From contig CAZFBS010000001.1 in NCBI GenBank assembly GCA_964517265.1, positions 124,001-188,000 of the forward strand: DNA of 64,000 nt. The letters run 5' to 3'. Below are positions 26,401 through 33,540 of this stretch, one piece after another. A program made the translations under genes and the position numbers. The DNA is from REEP01 sp964517265. Its GTDB lineage: Bacteria; Pseudomonadota; Alphaproteobacteria; Rhodospirillales; Defluviicoccaceae. The notes beneath the pieces were generated by a model. That model saw only the letters and a list, made by a program, of their open reading frames with translations. It was not told the DNA's origin and made no database searches. The number at the start of each line of letters is the position of its first letter. Position 1 is the stretch's first letter.

Positions 26401-26960
26401 CAGTGGTCCGGTCCCTCGCTCAACAGACCCTGCGCACCAGTCATTCCAACGAGGAGTTTCTCGAACATTTTCAAGGGCGTCTCGCGGCGCTGGCAGGTGC
26501 CCACAGCCTGCTCATCAATTCCAACTGGATGGGCGCCGATCTGGCGTCGCTCGTCCGCACGCAGCTCGAGGCGTATACGGCCGAGGGTTCAAACCGCCTG
26601 CAGATCGAGGGCGAGCCGGTGTTGCTGCCTGCGGACCTTGCCACTCCGTTCGGCTTGGTCTTGCACGAGTTGGCCGCCAATGCCGCCAAGTACGGTGCTC
26701 TTTCGTCGCCCCAGGGAATCATTCAGCTCAGCTGGGCGATCGACCGGTGGAACAATGAGCCGCTTCTGAGCGTTGTCTGGCGTGAGAGAGGCGGTCCCCG
26801 GGTCGGATCGCCTGCTCACGAGGGCTTCGGGACGAAGTTGATCGAGCACGGCATTCCAGGGGCGCTCGTGACTCGGTCGTTTCCAGCCGAGGGGCTGGAG
26901 TGCAAAATTCAGTTACCCCTAGCGGAGGCCGCAAATGAGGGAGGAGCCGGGCAAGATTGA
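23415..26960 (+). CDS. Fused CheB-CheR-PAS-HWE sensor histidine kinase
   Basis: A 1181-residue cytoplasmic signalling protein. Domain order: CheB methylesterase (about 24-205; triad Ser32, His59, Asp150), CheR methyltransferase (about 215-485; SAM-binding GCATGEEAYTIA and ISCRNVLIYLD), a long coiled coil (about 655-745) with NEELRAANEELQSINEEYR repeats, two PAS domains (about 745-855 and 865-975), then an HWE-type kinase. The phospho-acceptor is His989 in ELAHRVRNTL, and the WRERGG motif gives the HWE class. There is no membrane helix. AGGAGG lies five bases before the ATG. The receiver gene overlaps its end by 26 bases. Confidence 0.95.
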   Translation: MAGADHSSQEARQPANSEQSDEKPVIVGIGASAGGIPALKAFFEALPGNAGASFVVIVHLDPEGHSDLSAILAAWTSMPVVAVEGTVTLRTNHVYVIPPDRRLDITDHEISAIEFEEPRGRRAPIDLFFRSLAHCHGDGFAVILTGAGSDGAIGVKAVKEAGGIIFVQDPGEAEHSSMPYNAIATGVADFILPVRDIAARLVEMINNNRLTSEVEASDLDEDSLYRILAHLRIRTGHDFSKYKRSTVLRRIARRMQVTRTGNLKAYHDFCRDNTEEAQALLSDLLISVTMFFRDSGTFEVLKARVLPQLFAAKGPSDSVRVWVPGCATGEEAYTIAILLMEEAARHDVRPAIQVFGSDLDGMALVSAREGRFHATIAADVSEERLRRFFIREGQGYRVRQELRDIVLFASHSILKDPPFSRIDLISCRNVLIYLDRELQEQVCQTFYYALNPGGFLLLGSSESADSPPGLFTSIDRSARIYQSTTHPGDKPRLLPRLLGIPGLHEPVVPGGRPPAPSAALNEAIFHRQALEKLAPPSIIVDDSHRVLHLSDNAGRYLQPSGGPLSHDIIELVRPELRFDLRNALERAFERNESTLSLPILVRFNGAPHRVHLQVKPADEDAASQRRTAVVMLIEGEATDETLMSLDEQQVTNETVRRLTQELELTQTRLRTVREESESANEELRAANEELQSINEEYRSTSEELETSREELQSINEELQTVNAELKLKLEAISRAHSDLQNLMAATDFSTLFLDPDLRIKRFTDQVTKLFSITPSDEGRPITDFAHQLEYDDLIEDARAVLSEFRLVRREIRSRDDRWYDVRLRPYRTIDDRIDGVVITFIDITERRQTEEALRESEKQLRQQKRLVELSHDPIFIWELDAGIIEWNRGCEELYGYTREEALGKGKEQLLRTEVPDSTFAELKAKLIAEGAWTGELKQRTKDGRLLTVESRLHLETFDGLRLVLESTRDITERKAFEDRQRLLLSELAHRVRNTLTVVRSLAQQTLRTSHSNEEFLEHFQGRLAALAGAHSLLINSNWMGADLASLVRTQLEAYTAEGSNRLQIEGEPVLLPADLATPFGLVLHELAANAAKYGALSSPQGIIQLSWAIDRWNNEPLLSVVWRERGGPRVGSPAHEGFGTKLIEHGIPGALVTRSFPAEGLECKIQLPLAEAANEGGAGQD

Positions 26961-27330
26961 GGCGGCGCCCGCGCTGACAGATGCGCGTGTCCTTATCGTC
27001 GAGGACGATTTCCTGATCTCGATGGAACTGGAGGCCGTTCTGGAGGACGCCGGAGCCGACATTGTCGGTCTCTGCCGTACCGTGAGCGAGGCGCTTGCCG
27101 TCGTCGACAGGCACGCGCTGGCGATTGCGATTCTCGATGTCCGGCTTGGGCGCGAACTGGTCACGCCGGTTGCCCGCCGGCTCGCCGAAAGGGGCATTCC
27201 CTTCGTTTTCTATACCGGCCAAGTCGACATTGTTTCGCTCCAGGCCGAATGGCCAGGATATCCGATCATCCAGAAACCTGCTCACCCGAACACGATCGTC
27301 CGGGTGTTGGGGAATCAATTGCGGCATTGA
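26935..27330 (+). CDS. Single-domain response regulator partnered with the CheB-CheR-HWE kinase
   Basis: A 131-residue stand-alone receiver domain. The acidic pocket is VEDD (about residues 22-25), the phospho-acceptor is Asp68 in AILDVRLG, the signalling threonine lies in FYTGQ, and the lysine is in IIQKPAHP. There is no output domain, so it either relays phosphate further or acts by protein contact, as FixJ-type receivers paired with HWE kinases do. GGAGG lies six bases before the ATG, within the last codons of the kinase gene. The overlap of 26 bases implies coupled expression. Confidence 0.93.
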   Translation: MREEPGKIEAAPALTDARVLIVEDDFLISMELEAVLEDAGADIVGLCRTVSEALAVVDRHALAIAILDVRLGRELVTPVARRLAERGIPFVFYTGQVDIVSLQAEWPGYPIIQKPAHPNTIVRVLGNQLRH

Positions 27331-27483
27331 CGATAGGCGTCGGTCATGATGCCGCGAGGGAAGGAGCATCTTGATTCATGTGCTGTCCGTCGTGATCATG
27401 GATTTGTGCGCTGCCGGACACTAGTTTAGAAGCCGGTATCATCGGGAGGAGACGGCTGAACGGGCCGAGGAAGAGGTTAGAAA

Positions 27484-27816
27484 ATGTTTACGGTGCGTCA
27501 GGCCAAATATCAAATCGGGCAGATCGTTCGCCATCGGGTCTATCCGTTCCGCGGCGTTATTTTCGACGTCGATCCGGAGTTTGCCAACACCGAAGAGTGG
27601 TGGTTGTCGATTCCTGAGGACGTGCGTCCGCATAAGGATCAACCCTACTACCACCTCCTCGCCGAGAATGAGGAAACCAGTTACGTCGCCTATGTCTCGG
27701 AGCAGAATCTGCTTCCCGATGCGAGCGGCAAGCCGGTCGGGCATCCGCAGGTGAGTGAGATGTTCAGCGGCATCGTGGAGGGACGATACGTCGCGCGGCA
27801 TCGGCCGGTGAACTGA
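27484..27816 (+). CDS. hspQ: Heat-shock protein HspQ
   Basis: A 110-residue member of the HspQ/YccV family (hemimethylated-DNA-binding domain). In enterobacteria HspQ is a substrate and activator of the Lon protease and affects DnaA stability. The conserved core is visible as KYQIGQIVRHRVYPFRGVIFDVDPEF, then EEWWLSIP, PYYHLLAE and YVAYVSEQNL. The length of about 105-110 residues is typical. It is monocistronic here: a 153-base gap precedes it and the following gene is convergent. No sigma-32-like box could be firmly read upstream. Confidence 0.94.
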   Translation: MFTVRQAKYQIGQIVRHRVYPFRGVIFDVDPEFANTEEWWLSIPEDVRPHKDQPYYHLLAENEETSYVAYVSEQNLLPDASGKPVGHPQVSEMFSGIVEGRYVARHRPVN

Positions 27817-28008
27817 AGCGACACGGTTTGCCGTCTCCGCGCTTCGCGAGGGGCGGCTGATGTCGATATGATTATCACGAGCCGCATCGCGATCCACAAG
27901 GCTCCCGGGGTTCAAAGGCGGGGCCGATAGCCCCTCGCGGGTTGCGTCGTCGGCTTTCCTTTCTGGCAACGACGAGCGGCGAGGGATCGTTTTGCCGGAT
28001 GCTTTTTC

Positions 28009-28614
28009 TCAGAAGTTCCGGCAGGCGTGCCGCCAGCGGTCGAGATCGGCTCCGGTATCGATATCCTGCAGGCATTCCAGGAGGGCAACGTCGCTCGGCG
28101 GCAGGTTTGCCGCCGTGTCCGCCAGCGCGGCCGATGTCGACCACCGCACCCCTGTGAAGATCCGGGGACAGCGAGGCCGGCGCCTGAGGCCGACCAGCCA
28201 GTAGCCGCCGTCGTGAGCCGGCCCGAATACGGCCTGATGGGACCCGAGCGCCCGGAACGCCTGCGCGATATGACGAGAACGGATACCGGGCACATCGGTG
28301 CCGACGATGAGGATCGGCCCGGGCGGCAGTGTCCTCATCACCCGCGCCATGCGCATGCCGAGATCGCCGTGTCCCTGCGGAAGCGGACGCCAGCCGCAGG
28401 ACCACAGAGCCGTCTCGGCGATAGCGGAATCCGGCGTCACCGCGATCCATTTGCGCCAGCGGCCGCCTCCGTCCAGCTGCCTCAAGACGGATTGCAAGGT
28501 GGTTCGGTAGACCTGCCACGCCGCGACGGCGCCAATGTCCCGCGCCAGCCGGCTTTTCACCCGCCCGAGCCGCGGCGCTTTGACGAAGGCCACCAGGTGA
28601 TTGTGAATCGTCAT
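28009..28614 (-). CDS. rSAM/selenodomain-associated transferase 1 (TIGR04282-type)
   Basis: A 201-residue nucleotidyl- or glycosyl-transferase-like protein of the TIGR04282 class. The N-terminus HNHLVAFVKAPRLGRVKSRLA carries the family KxPxxGxVKTRL-like motif. Later features are ILIVGTDVPGI (metal-binding region) and AVFGPAHDGGYWLVGL. Relatives are found next to radical-SAM and arsenosugar-synthesis genes. The start ATG at 28614 is 23 bases after the stop of the partner transferase gene, and the pair is probably one operon. A longer start at 28698 would overlap that gene. The true substrate is unknown. Confidence 0.88.
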   Translation of the reverse strand: MTIHNHLVAFVKAPRLGRVKSRLARDIGAVAAWQVYRTTLQSVLRQLDGGGRWRKWIAVTPDSAIAETALWSCGWRPLPQGHGDLGMRMARVMRTLPPGPILIVGTDVPGIRSRHIAQAFRALGSHQAVFGPAHDGGYWLVGLRRRPRCPRIFTGVRWSTSAALADTAANLPPSDVALLECLQDIDTGADLDRWRHACRNF

Positions 28615-28637
28615 CGGCAGGGGACCGCTTGCATCAT

Positions 28638-29309
28638 TCAGCCATAGAGACGCGCAATCACCCGCGGCGGGATCCCGAGCGTGTATAGGGATAGACACAG
28701 TGCGTTCCGCAAGGAACGGCGCAGGTATCCGTCCCGCCGGTAGCGCTCCGCCGATGTCTGCGCCGCGGGCGCAAGCATAACGAGGCGATGACGGCCGATG
28801 CGTCTTGCCAAGTCGACATCCTCCATCAATGGAATCGGACGGTAGCCGCCGAGCGTCCGGTAGAACTCCCGGCTGATCAGCAAGCCCTGATCGCCGTAAG
28901 GCAGGCCGAGGAGGCGGTTGCGCCAGAACACCGCAACCTCAAGCCGACGGGCGGCGGGTGTCTCGTCATCCAAGGCGAAACGGAAATAACCGGCGCGCCT
29001 GGCGTTGGACGGCGCGGCGATGAATTCGGTGGCTGCGGCGAACCATGTGTCGGCAAGTCGCGTGTCGGCGTGAAGGAACAACAGCCAGCCCCCACGCGCC
29101 GCCATTGCGCCCGCCGCCAGCTGCTGCCCCCGCCCTTTCGGCGCCGCGACGACATTGGCGCCGGCGGCTGAGGCAATCCGGCAAGTCTCGTCCGTCGAGC
29201 CGCCATCGACAACGATGAGATCTCGAACCGGCGACGTGGAAATGATGCTTGCCAGGGTGCCCTCCAGAACAGCCGCCGCGTTGTAGGTCGGGATGATGAT
29301 CGTGAACAT
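28638..29309 (-). CDS. GT2-family transferase, rSAM/selenodomain-associated type 2 (TIGR04283)
   Basis: A 223-residue GT-A-fold glycosyltransferase. The start FTIIIPTYNAAAVL is the GT2 N-terminal strand, VVDGGSTDET the nucleotide-binding segment, and LLFLHADTRL carries the DxD-like motif. PYGDQGLLISREFYRTLGGY with PLMEDVDLARR contributes the catalytic-side ED. This matches the TIGR04283 class, which is commonly paired with the TIGR04282 protein, as here. The ATG at 29309 is used; a GTG at 29327 is an alternative. No radical-SAM or selenodomain gene lies nearby, which is unusual given the family name. Confidence 0.88.
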   Translation of the reverse strand: MFTIIIPTYNAAAVLEGTLASIISTSPVRDLIVVDGGSTDETCRIASAAGANVVAAPKGRGQQLAAGAMAARGGWLLFLHADTRLADTWFAAATEFIAAPSNARRAGYFRFALDDETPAARRLEVAVFWRNRLLGLPYGDQGLLISREFYRTLGGYRPIPLMEDVDLARRIGRHRLVMLAPAAQTSAERYRRDGYLRRSLRNALCLSLYTLGIPPRVIARLYG

Positions 29310-29416
29310 CGGCCTCGTCGTCGTCACGGGGTTCCGTCTCCAGCGTGGGCACGAGACGGCCGCTTGCCGCTCATCCCCAGTTTCCCGTGGTTTCCACATC
29401 GGCGCCGCGATAGAAC

Positions 29417-30088
29417 GTGCGGATGCCGGATTTGCGGATCGAGCGGGAACTGGGCGGTTTGGTGGCAGGGACCGATGAGTCCGGTCGCGGCCCCTGGGCC
29501 GGTCCGGTGTTCGCCGCCGCCGTGATCCTCGAAGCTGGGCGTTTGCCGCGCGCGTTGCGCTACGGCATCAACGATTCCAAACAGATGTCGGCGGTGCGGC
29601 GCCGGGAGATGTTTGCGGCGCTGGCACCCTACGCCAGGATCGGCATCGGCCAGGCGTCGGTTGAAGAAATCGATCAGATCAATATCCTTCAGGCATCGCT
29701 GGTGGCGATGAGCCGGGCGGTCGAGAACCTCGGGGTCTGCCCCGACCACGTCATCGTCGACGGCAAGCATCCGCCGCGCCTTTCGTGCCCGGTGCGGTGC
29801 GTGGTCAAAGGGGATTCGCTGAGCCTGTCGGTGGCTGCCGCCTCGATTGTCGCCAAAGTGACTCGGGATCGCATGATGACCGAACTGGCCCGCGCCTTTC
29901 CCGGTTATGGATGGGACCATAATTTCGGCTACGGGACCGCGGAGCATCAGGCGGCGCTCGAAACGATCGGCGCAACACGGCATCATCGCCGCAGTTTCGC
30001 TCCGGTGCTGAGAGTGTTGCAGATCCACGGTCGGCTCGCTGCGTGTCGGTCCGAGACAAAATATGGCCGGCCGTCGAGATCCCGCTGA
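29417..30088 (+). CDS. rnhB: Ribonuclease HII
   Basis: A 223-residue nuclease that removes single ribonucleotides and RNA from RNA-DNA hybrids during replication and repair. The signature GTDESGRGPWAGPV has the first catalytic Asp-Glu pair. HVIVDGKHPP has the third acidic residue, and the AAASIVAKVTRDRMM stretch contains the last. The C-terminal DHNFGYGTAEHQAAL is typical. The start is either the GTG at 29417 or the ATG at 29423. The gene is divergent from the transferase pair and converges with the acyltransferase gene. Confidence 0.95.
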   Translation: MRMPDLRIERELGGLVAGTDESGRGPWAGPVFAAAVILEAGRLPRALRYGINDSKQMSAVRRREMFAALAPYARIGIGQASVEEIDQINILQASLVAMSRAVENLGVCPDHVIVDGKHPPRLSCPVRCVVKGDSLSLSVAAASIVAKVTRDRMMTELARAFPGYGWDHNFGYGTAEHQAALETIGATRHHRRSFAPVLRVLQIHGRLAACRSETKYGRPSRSR

Positions 30089-30153
30089 CGTGGCGACAAG
30101 CGAGCCCCGCGCGGAATTGTCTGCAGACGTTGCACGAGACTGCCGCCACGTCA
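30086..30153. repeat. 10-bp inverted repeat spanning two convergent stop codons
   Basis: TGACGTGGCG (30086-30095) is repeated exactly in inverted form as CGCCACGTCA (30144-30153). The outer TGA of each arm is the stop codon of rnhB and of the acyltransferase gene respectively. The 48-base loop makes a simple terminator unlikely. Confidence 0.5.
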
Positions 30154-30984
30154 TCCTTGCCATTCTCTGACCGGTTCGGGCCGCGAATGCGCTTGGTGAT
30201 GGGCATGGGCAATCCCCGCCGCGACTTGCTGTTGGCAATGGCGGGCAAGGGCCTTGCGATTTGGAAAATGCGCCGCGCGGACAGCCGAATGAAAGTGGAG
30301 CGCCACCTCGGCGCCGGGCAGACCGAGCATCCTGAGGAGATGGGGGATCAGCGTTCTGTCTCCATACCAGCAGTAGAGCGCCCGATTGGGGCCGATCAAC
30401 GGCGTTCCGTCGACGGCGCGGGTGTAGGCGATCGAGATCGGCTGGACATGGACAGGAATCTCGGACAGAGGGATTTCGGAGATGCTGATGTCGATGATGT
30501 CAAACAGCGCTGCCTTGAATGGCGCGACCCCGCTTCCGTCGGTGCTGGTTCCTTCCGGAAAAATCAGCAGGTTGCTTCCGGCAGTGAGGCGTGCGCGGAC
30601 CTGTTGGCGGTGCGCCCGGGCCTCGGTCACCCGGCGGGAGACGAAAATCGTGCCGGTCAAGCGTGCGATCATGCCGAACAACGGCCACTGCGCCACCTCG
30701 CCTTTTGCCACGTAGGCCCCGTCGAGGTAACGGGACAACACTGCGATATCGAGATAGGAGACATGATTGGAAACGTAGAGCATCGGCGAAGTCGTTGATG
30801 GCGTGCCGATGATCCGCACGCGCAGACCGGCCAGTTTGCAAACAATATGGCACCACAGAATCTGAATGGGACGCCGCCAGCCCCGGGCGGGGCCGAGGCA
30901 AAGCGCATAAGCCGGGATCAAGACAGCGTTGGCGAGCAGAAACAACAGGGCAGCGGCTGCGCTTCGCAGGATCGAGACGCGCAT
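30151..30984 (-). CDS. 1-acyl-glycerol-3-phosphate / lyso-ornithine-lipid acyltransferase (PlsC/OlsA family)
   Basis: A 277-residue membrane-bound acyltransferase. Motif I is NHVSYLD (HX4D) and motif III is FPEGTSTDG; an N-terminal helix (about residues 8-30) anchors it. PlsC enzymes make phosphatidate, whereas OlsA acylates lyso-ornithine lipid. The gene lies 13 bases downstream of an OlsB-type N-acyltransferase gene on the same strand. That context favours the OlsA role, but the sequence alone cannot separate the two. It converges with rnhB. Confidence 0.86.
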   Translation of the reverse strand: MRVSILRSAAAALLFLLANAVLIPAYALCLGPARGWRRPIQILWCHIVCKLAGLRVRIIGTPSTTSPMLYVSNHVSYLDIAVLSRYLDGAYVAKGEVAQWPLFGMIARLTGTIFVSRRVTEARAHRQQVRARLTAGSNLLIFPEGTSTDGSGVAPFKAALFDIIDISISEIPLSEIPVHVQPISIAYTRAVDGTPLIGPNRALYCWYGDRTLIPHLLRMLGLPGAEVALHFHSAVRAAHFPNRKALARHCQQQVAAGIAHAHHQAHSRPEPVREWQG

Positions 30985-30997
30985 CGTGACCGGTGCG

Positions 30998-31849
30998 CTA
31001 CGCCAGGGATGGAAGAGGCTTTGGCCGCCGGTAGTGTCGATCGTATTTCTTGGTGATCATGTCCGTCTTCACGATCATGCACACATCTGTCGTGTTGAAC
31101 TGCCGGTCGATCACGGCCCCATCGCCGACGCCGCCGCCGACCCGCAGGTAGCCCTTGATCAGCGGAGGCAGGGCACAAAGGGCGGTGGCTACGTCGATCT
31201 CCGCCTGGGGGATCCGGTTCATCGCGACGTAATGATGCGCATGCGCCCGCGGCTGCAGCGCAGGCGGCGCCGGATGGTAATAATGGAGATAGGAAAGGGA
31301 CGAAGCCAAGGCGTCGGGCGCCGTACCTGGAAAGCTCGCGCATCCGAACAACACGGCGATGTCATGGTGAATGACATAGCGCGCCAATCCCAGCCACAGA
31401 AGCTGCATCACGCCGCGGCCGCGATAGGCCGCATCGACGCAGGAGCGACCGAGTTCGACCACCTCGCCGGTGTAACACAGCAATGGGCCGAGATCGTATT
31501 CCTGCTCCGTGTAGAACCTGCCGTGCTGCAACGCCTTGGCGCGGCGCAGCAACCGATAGGTGCCGACGACACGAGGCAACGCGGTGCCTGTTTCGACGTC
31601 AATGACGAGGAGGTGATCACAGACGGCATCGAATTCATCGAAGTCGAGACGCCGCGCCTTTACCTCTGGACGGGGCGTCGCGTTCATCTCTTCAAAGAAG
31701 ATGCGATAGCGCAGTGCTTCCGCCGCCTCGATTTCCATCGGCGACCTTGCAAGCCGAACTTCGAAATTGCTGAAGTTGATCGGCTCTAGCTCGGACTTCT
31801 GCCTCGCTTCAAGCAGCGGCATGACAACCTTGATCGGTGCCTTCAACAA
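30998..31849 (-). CDS. olsB: L-ornithine N-alpha-acyltransferase (OlsB-type)
   Basis: A 283-residue GNAT-fold acyltransferase that makes lyso-ornithine lipid from ornithine and 3-hydroxyacyl-ACP, the first step of ornithine-lipid synthesis. Family features include ALRYRIFFEEMNA near the N-terminus, FDEFDAVCDHLLVID, the acyl-carrier-contact region GEVVELGRSCVDAAYRGRGVMQLLW and the later LPPLIKGYLRVGGGVGDGAVID. It is followed by an OlsA/PlsC-type gene, giving both steps of the pathway in one operon. In rhizobia ornithine lipids rise under phosphate limitation. TGTCAT-type sequences lie upstream (31939-31967), but their spacing does not fit a standard Pho box. Confidence 0.92.
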   Translation of the reverse strand: MLKAPIKVVMPLLEARQKSELEPINFSNFEVRLARSPMEIEAAEALRYRIFFEEMNATPRPEVKARRLDFDEFDAVCDHLLVIDVETGTALPRVVGTYRLLRRAKALQHGRFYTEQEYDLGPLLCYTGEVVELGRSCVDAAYRGRGVMQLLWLGLARYVIHHDIAVLFGCASFPGTAPDALASSLSYLHYYHPAPPALQPRAHAHHYVAMNRIPQAEIDVATALCALPPLIKGYLRVGGGVGDGAVIDRQFNTTDVCMIVKTDMITKKYDRHYRRPKPLPSLA

Positions 31850-32031
31850 TTTCTGGTCGATCGCGCAGCATCAGGTATCGCAGAACGCCCCCGCCGCATC
31901 AAGTAGATTTCTAACTTAAGGACGCGAAAGGGTAAGAAATGACAAATGAATACAATGCTGTATGACAGATTTGTGGCACCGGACACCGTGGATTCGAAAA
32001 GGTAACCAGAAGTTTTTGACGGGGAGACGGT

Positions 32032-32523
32032 ATGATTGTGCGATGTCCATTTCCAATCCGGTGCGTGAGATCGGCTGACGATCTCAGCGCCACGGTGGCG
32101 CTATTCAAGGCTTACGCCGCGTCTCTCGACATCGATCTCTCGTTCCAAGGCTTCCATGACGAGTTGGCGGCGATGCCGGGTGAATACGCTCCCCCGCGCG
32201 GGGAACTGCTGCTTGCCCGTGATTCCGGCGGCGCGCCGCTTGGATGCGTGGGCCTGAGACCGCTGCCTGCCGCTCGCTGCTGCGAGATGAAGCGGCTCTT
32301 CGTCCTGCCTCACGGACGGGGGTTCGGCCTCGGCCAGGCGTTGATCGGCGCGATCATTACCGAAGCGAAACGGATCGGATATCGAGAGATCCGGCTCGAT
32401 ACCTTGCCGCGCATGGCGGAAGCGAACGTTCTATACGCGCGTGCAGGCTTTACCCCGACGGAGCCCTATTACGAAACCCCTATTGCGGACACGATCTTTC
32501 TGGCGAAGCGGCTCGCCACCTGA
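32032..32523 (+). CDS. GNAT-family N-acetyltransferase
   Basis: A 163-residue acetyltransferase of unknown substrate. The acetyl-CoA-binding loop is visible as PHGRGFGLGQALIGAII (the RxxGxG-like motif A). It is preceded by the strand EMKRLFVLP and followed by the family segment EIRLDTLPRMAEANVLYARAGF. GGGGAGA lies a few bases before the ATG. The gene stands alone, divergent from olsB and convergent with the hydroxybutyryl-CoA dehydrogenase gene. Confidence 0.9.
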   Translation: MIVRCPFPIRCVRSADDLSATVALFKAYAASLDIDLSFQGFHDELAAMPGEYAPPRGELLLARDSGGAPLGCVGLRPLPAARCCEMKRLFVLPHGRGFGLGQALIGAIITEAKRIGYREIRLDTLPRMAEANVLYARAGFTPTEPYYETPIADTIFLAKRLAT

Positions 32524-32601
32524 TCCCGGCGAACGGTTGCCGCCGGCTGGAGGGCGCCCCGAGCCGCATCGGATCGAAAGTGCGCGCGCCCGGATGCGGG
32601 G

Positions 32602-33477
32602 CTAGCGGGTCGGCACCGGCTCGGGCCCGGAATAGTCGTAGAAGCCGCGACCCACTTTCCGCCCAAGCCAGCCTGCTTCCACGTACTTGACCAGCAGCGG
32701 GCAGGGGCGGTACTTGGTATCCGCCAGCCCTTCATGCAGGTTGTGCATGGCCAAAAGGCAGGTATCGAGCCCGATGAAGTCGGCCAGTTCCAGCGGCCCC
32801 ATCGGATGGTGGGTACCGAGCCGCATGGCTTTGTCGATGCTCTCGACGGAGCCGACCCCTTCGTAGAGCGCATAGACCGCCTCGTTGATCATCGGCATCA
32901 GAATGCGGTGAACGATGAACGCCGGAAAATCCTCGGCGCTGATCGGCGTCTTGCGCAACGAGCTGACGAATTGCCGTACGGTTCGGTAAGTCTCTTCCCC
33001 CGTGGCAATTCCGCGGATCAGTTCCACCAGCTCCATTTTCGGCACCGGGTTCATGAAGTGGGTGCCGAGGAACTTGTCCGGCCGCCGTGTCGAAGCCGCG
33101 AGGCGGGTCACCGAAACCGTCGAGGTCATGGTTGTGATGATGGCTTCGGCCGGAAGCACGTCGCAGAGCTTACGGAAGATCTCTCGTTTGATTGTTTCAT
33201 CTTCAACCGCGGCTTCGATCACCAGCTGGCAATCGCGGAAGCCTTCATAGCCGAGGCCGGTGACAATTCGCTTCTTCGCCGCTTTGGCTTCGGCGATCGA
33301 CAGCCGCTCCTTCTGGGTGGCACGCTCGAGATCCTCGTCGATGCGCGCCAGCGCGCTGTCCAGGCGTTCTTCGTTGATGTCAATGAGATAGACGTTATAG
33401 CCGGCAAGGCTGCACACTTCGGCGACGCCGGCGCCCATCCAACCCGCGCCGACGATGCCCACTTTGGTGATCTCCAT
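32602..33477 (-). CDS. hbd: 3-hydroxybutyryl-CoA dehydrogenase
   Basis: A 291-residue NAD(P)-dependent dehydrogenase that interconverts 3-hydroxybutyryl-CoA and acetoacetyl-CoA in butyrate, PHB and beta-oxidation metabolism. The Rossmann motif is VGIVGAGWMGAGVAEV. The catalytic-region GTHFMNPVPKMELVELI carries the active-site histidine, and the substrate-pocket helix DFPAFIVHRILMPMINEA is conserved. The chain matches the family's 280-290 residues. It lies 63 bases downstream of etfA on the same strand, consistent with an etfB-etfA-hbd operon for short-chain acyl-CoA turnover. Confidence 0.95.
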   Translation of the reverse strand: MEITKVGIVGAGWMGAGVAEVCSLAGYNVYLIDINEERLDSALARIDEDLERATQKERLSIAEAKAAKKRIVTGLGYEGFRDCQLVIEAAVEDETIKREIFRKLCDVLPAEAIITTMTSTVSVTRLAASTRRPDKFLGTHFMNPVPKMELVELIRGIATGEETYRTVRQFVSSLRKTPISAEDFPAFIVHRILMPMINEAVYALYEGVGSVESIDKAMRLGTHHPMGPLELADFIGLDTCLLAMHNLHEGLADTKYRPCPLLVKYVEAGWLGRKVGRGFYDYSGPEPVPTR

Positions 33478-33540
33478 CAGCCTTACGTGCTCCGCCCTTT
33501 GGCCCGCCCGCCTGCGTCAACCCCTGCCGGCTGCTGCTGA

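Noticed and set aside
24792..26504. 570-codon frame opposite the CheB-CheR-HWE kinase
   Set aside because: Antisense shadow; the sense protein is fully explained by domains.
27900..27960. tRNA-like GTTCAAA sequence between hspQ and the transferase pair
   Set aside because: No acceptor stem, anticodon arm or CCA-side pairing can be drawn.
31939..31967. Pho box for olsB
   Set aside because: TGTCAT copies are 23 bases apart rather than 11, so I report it only as a low-interest finding, not as a site.
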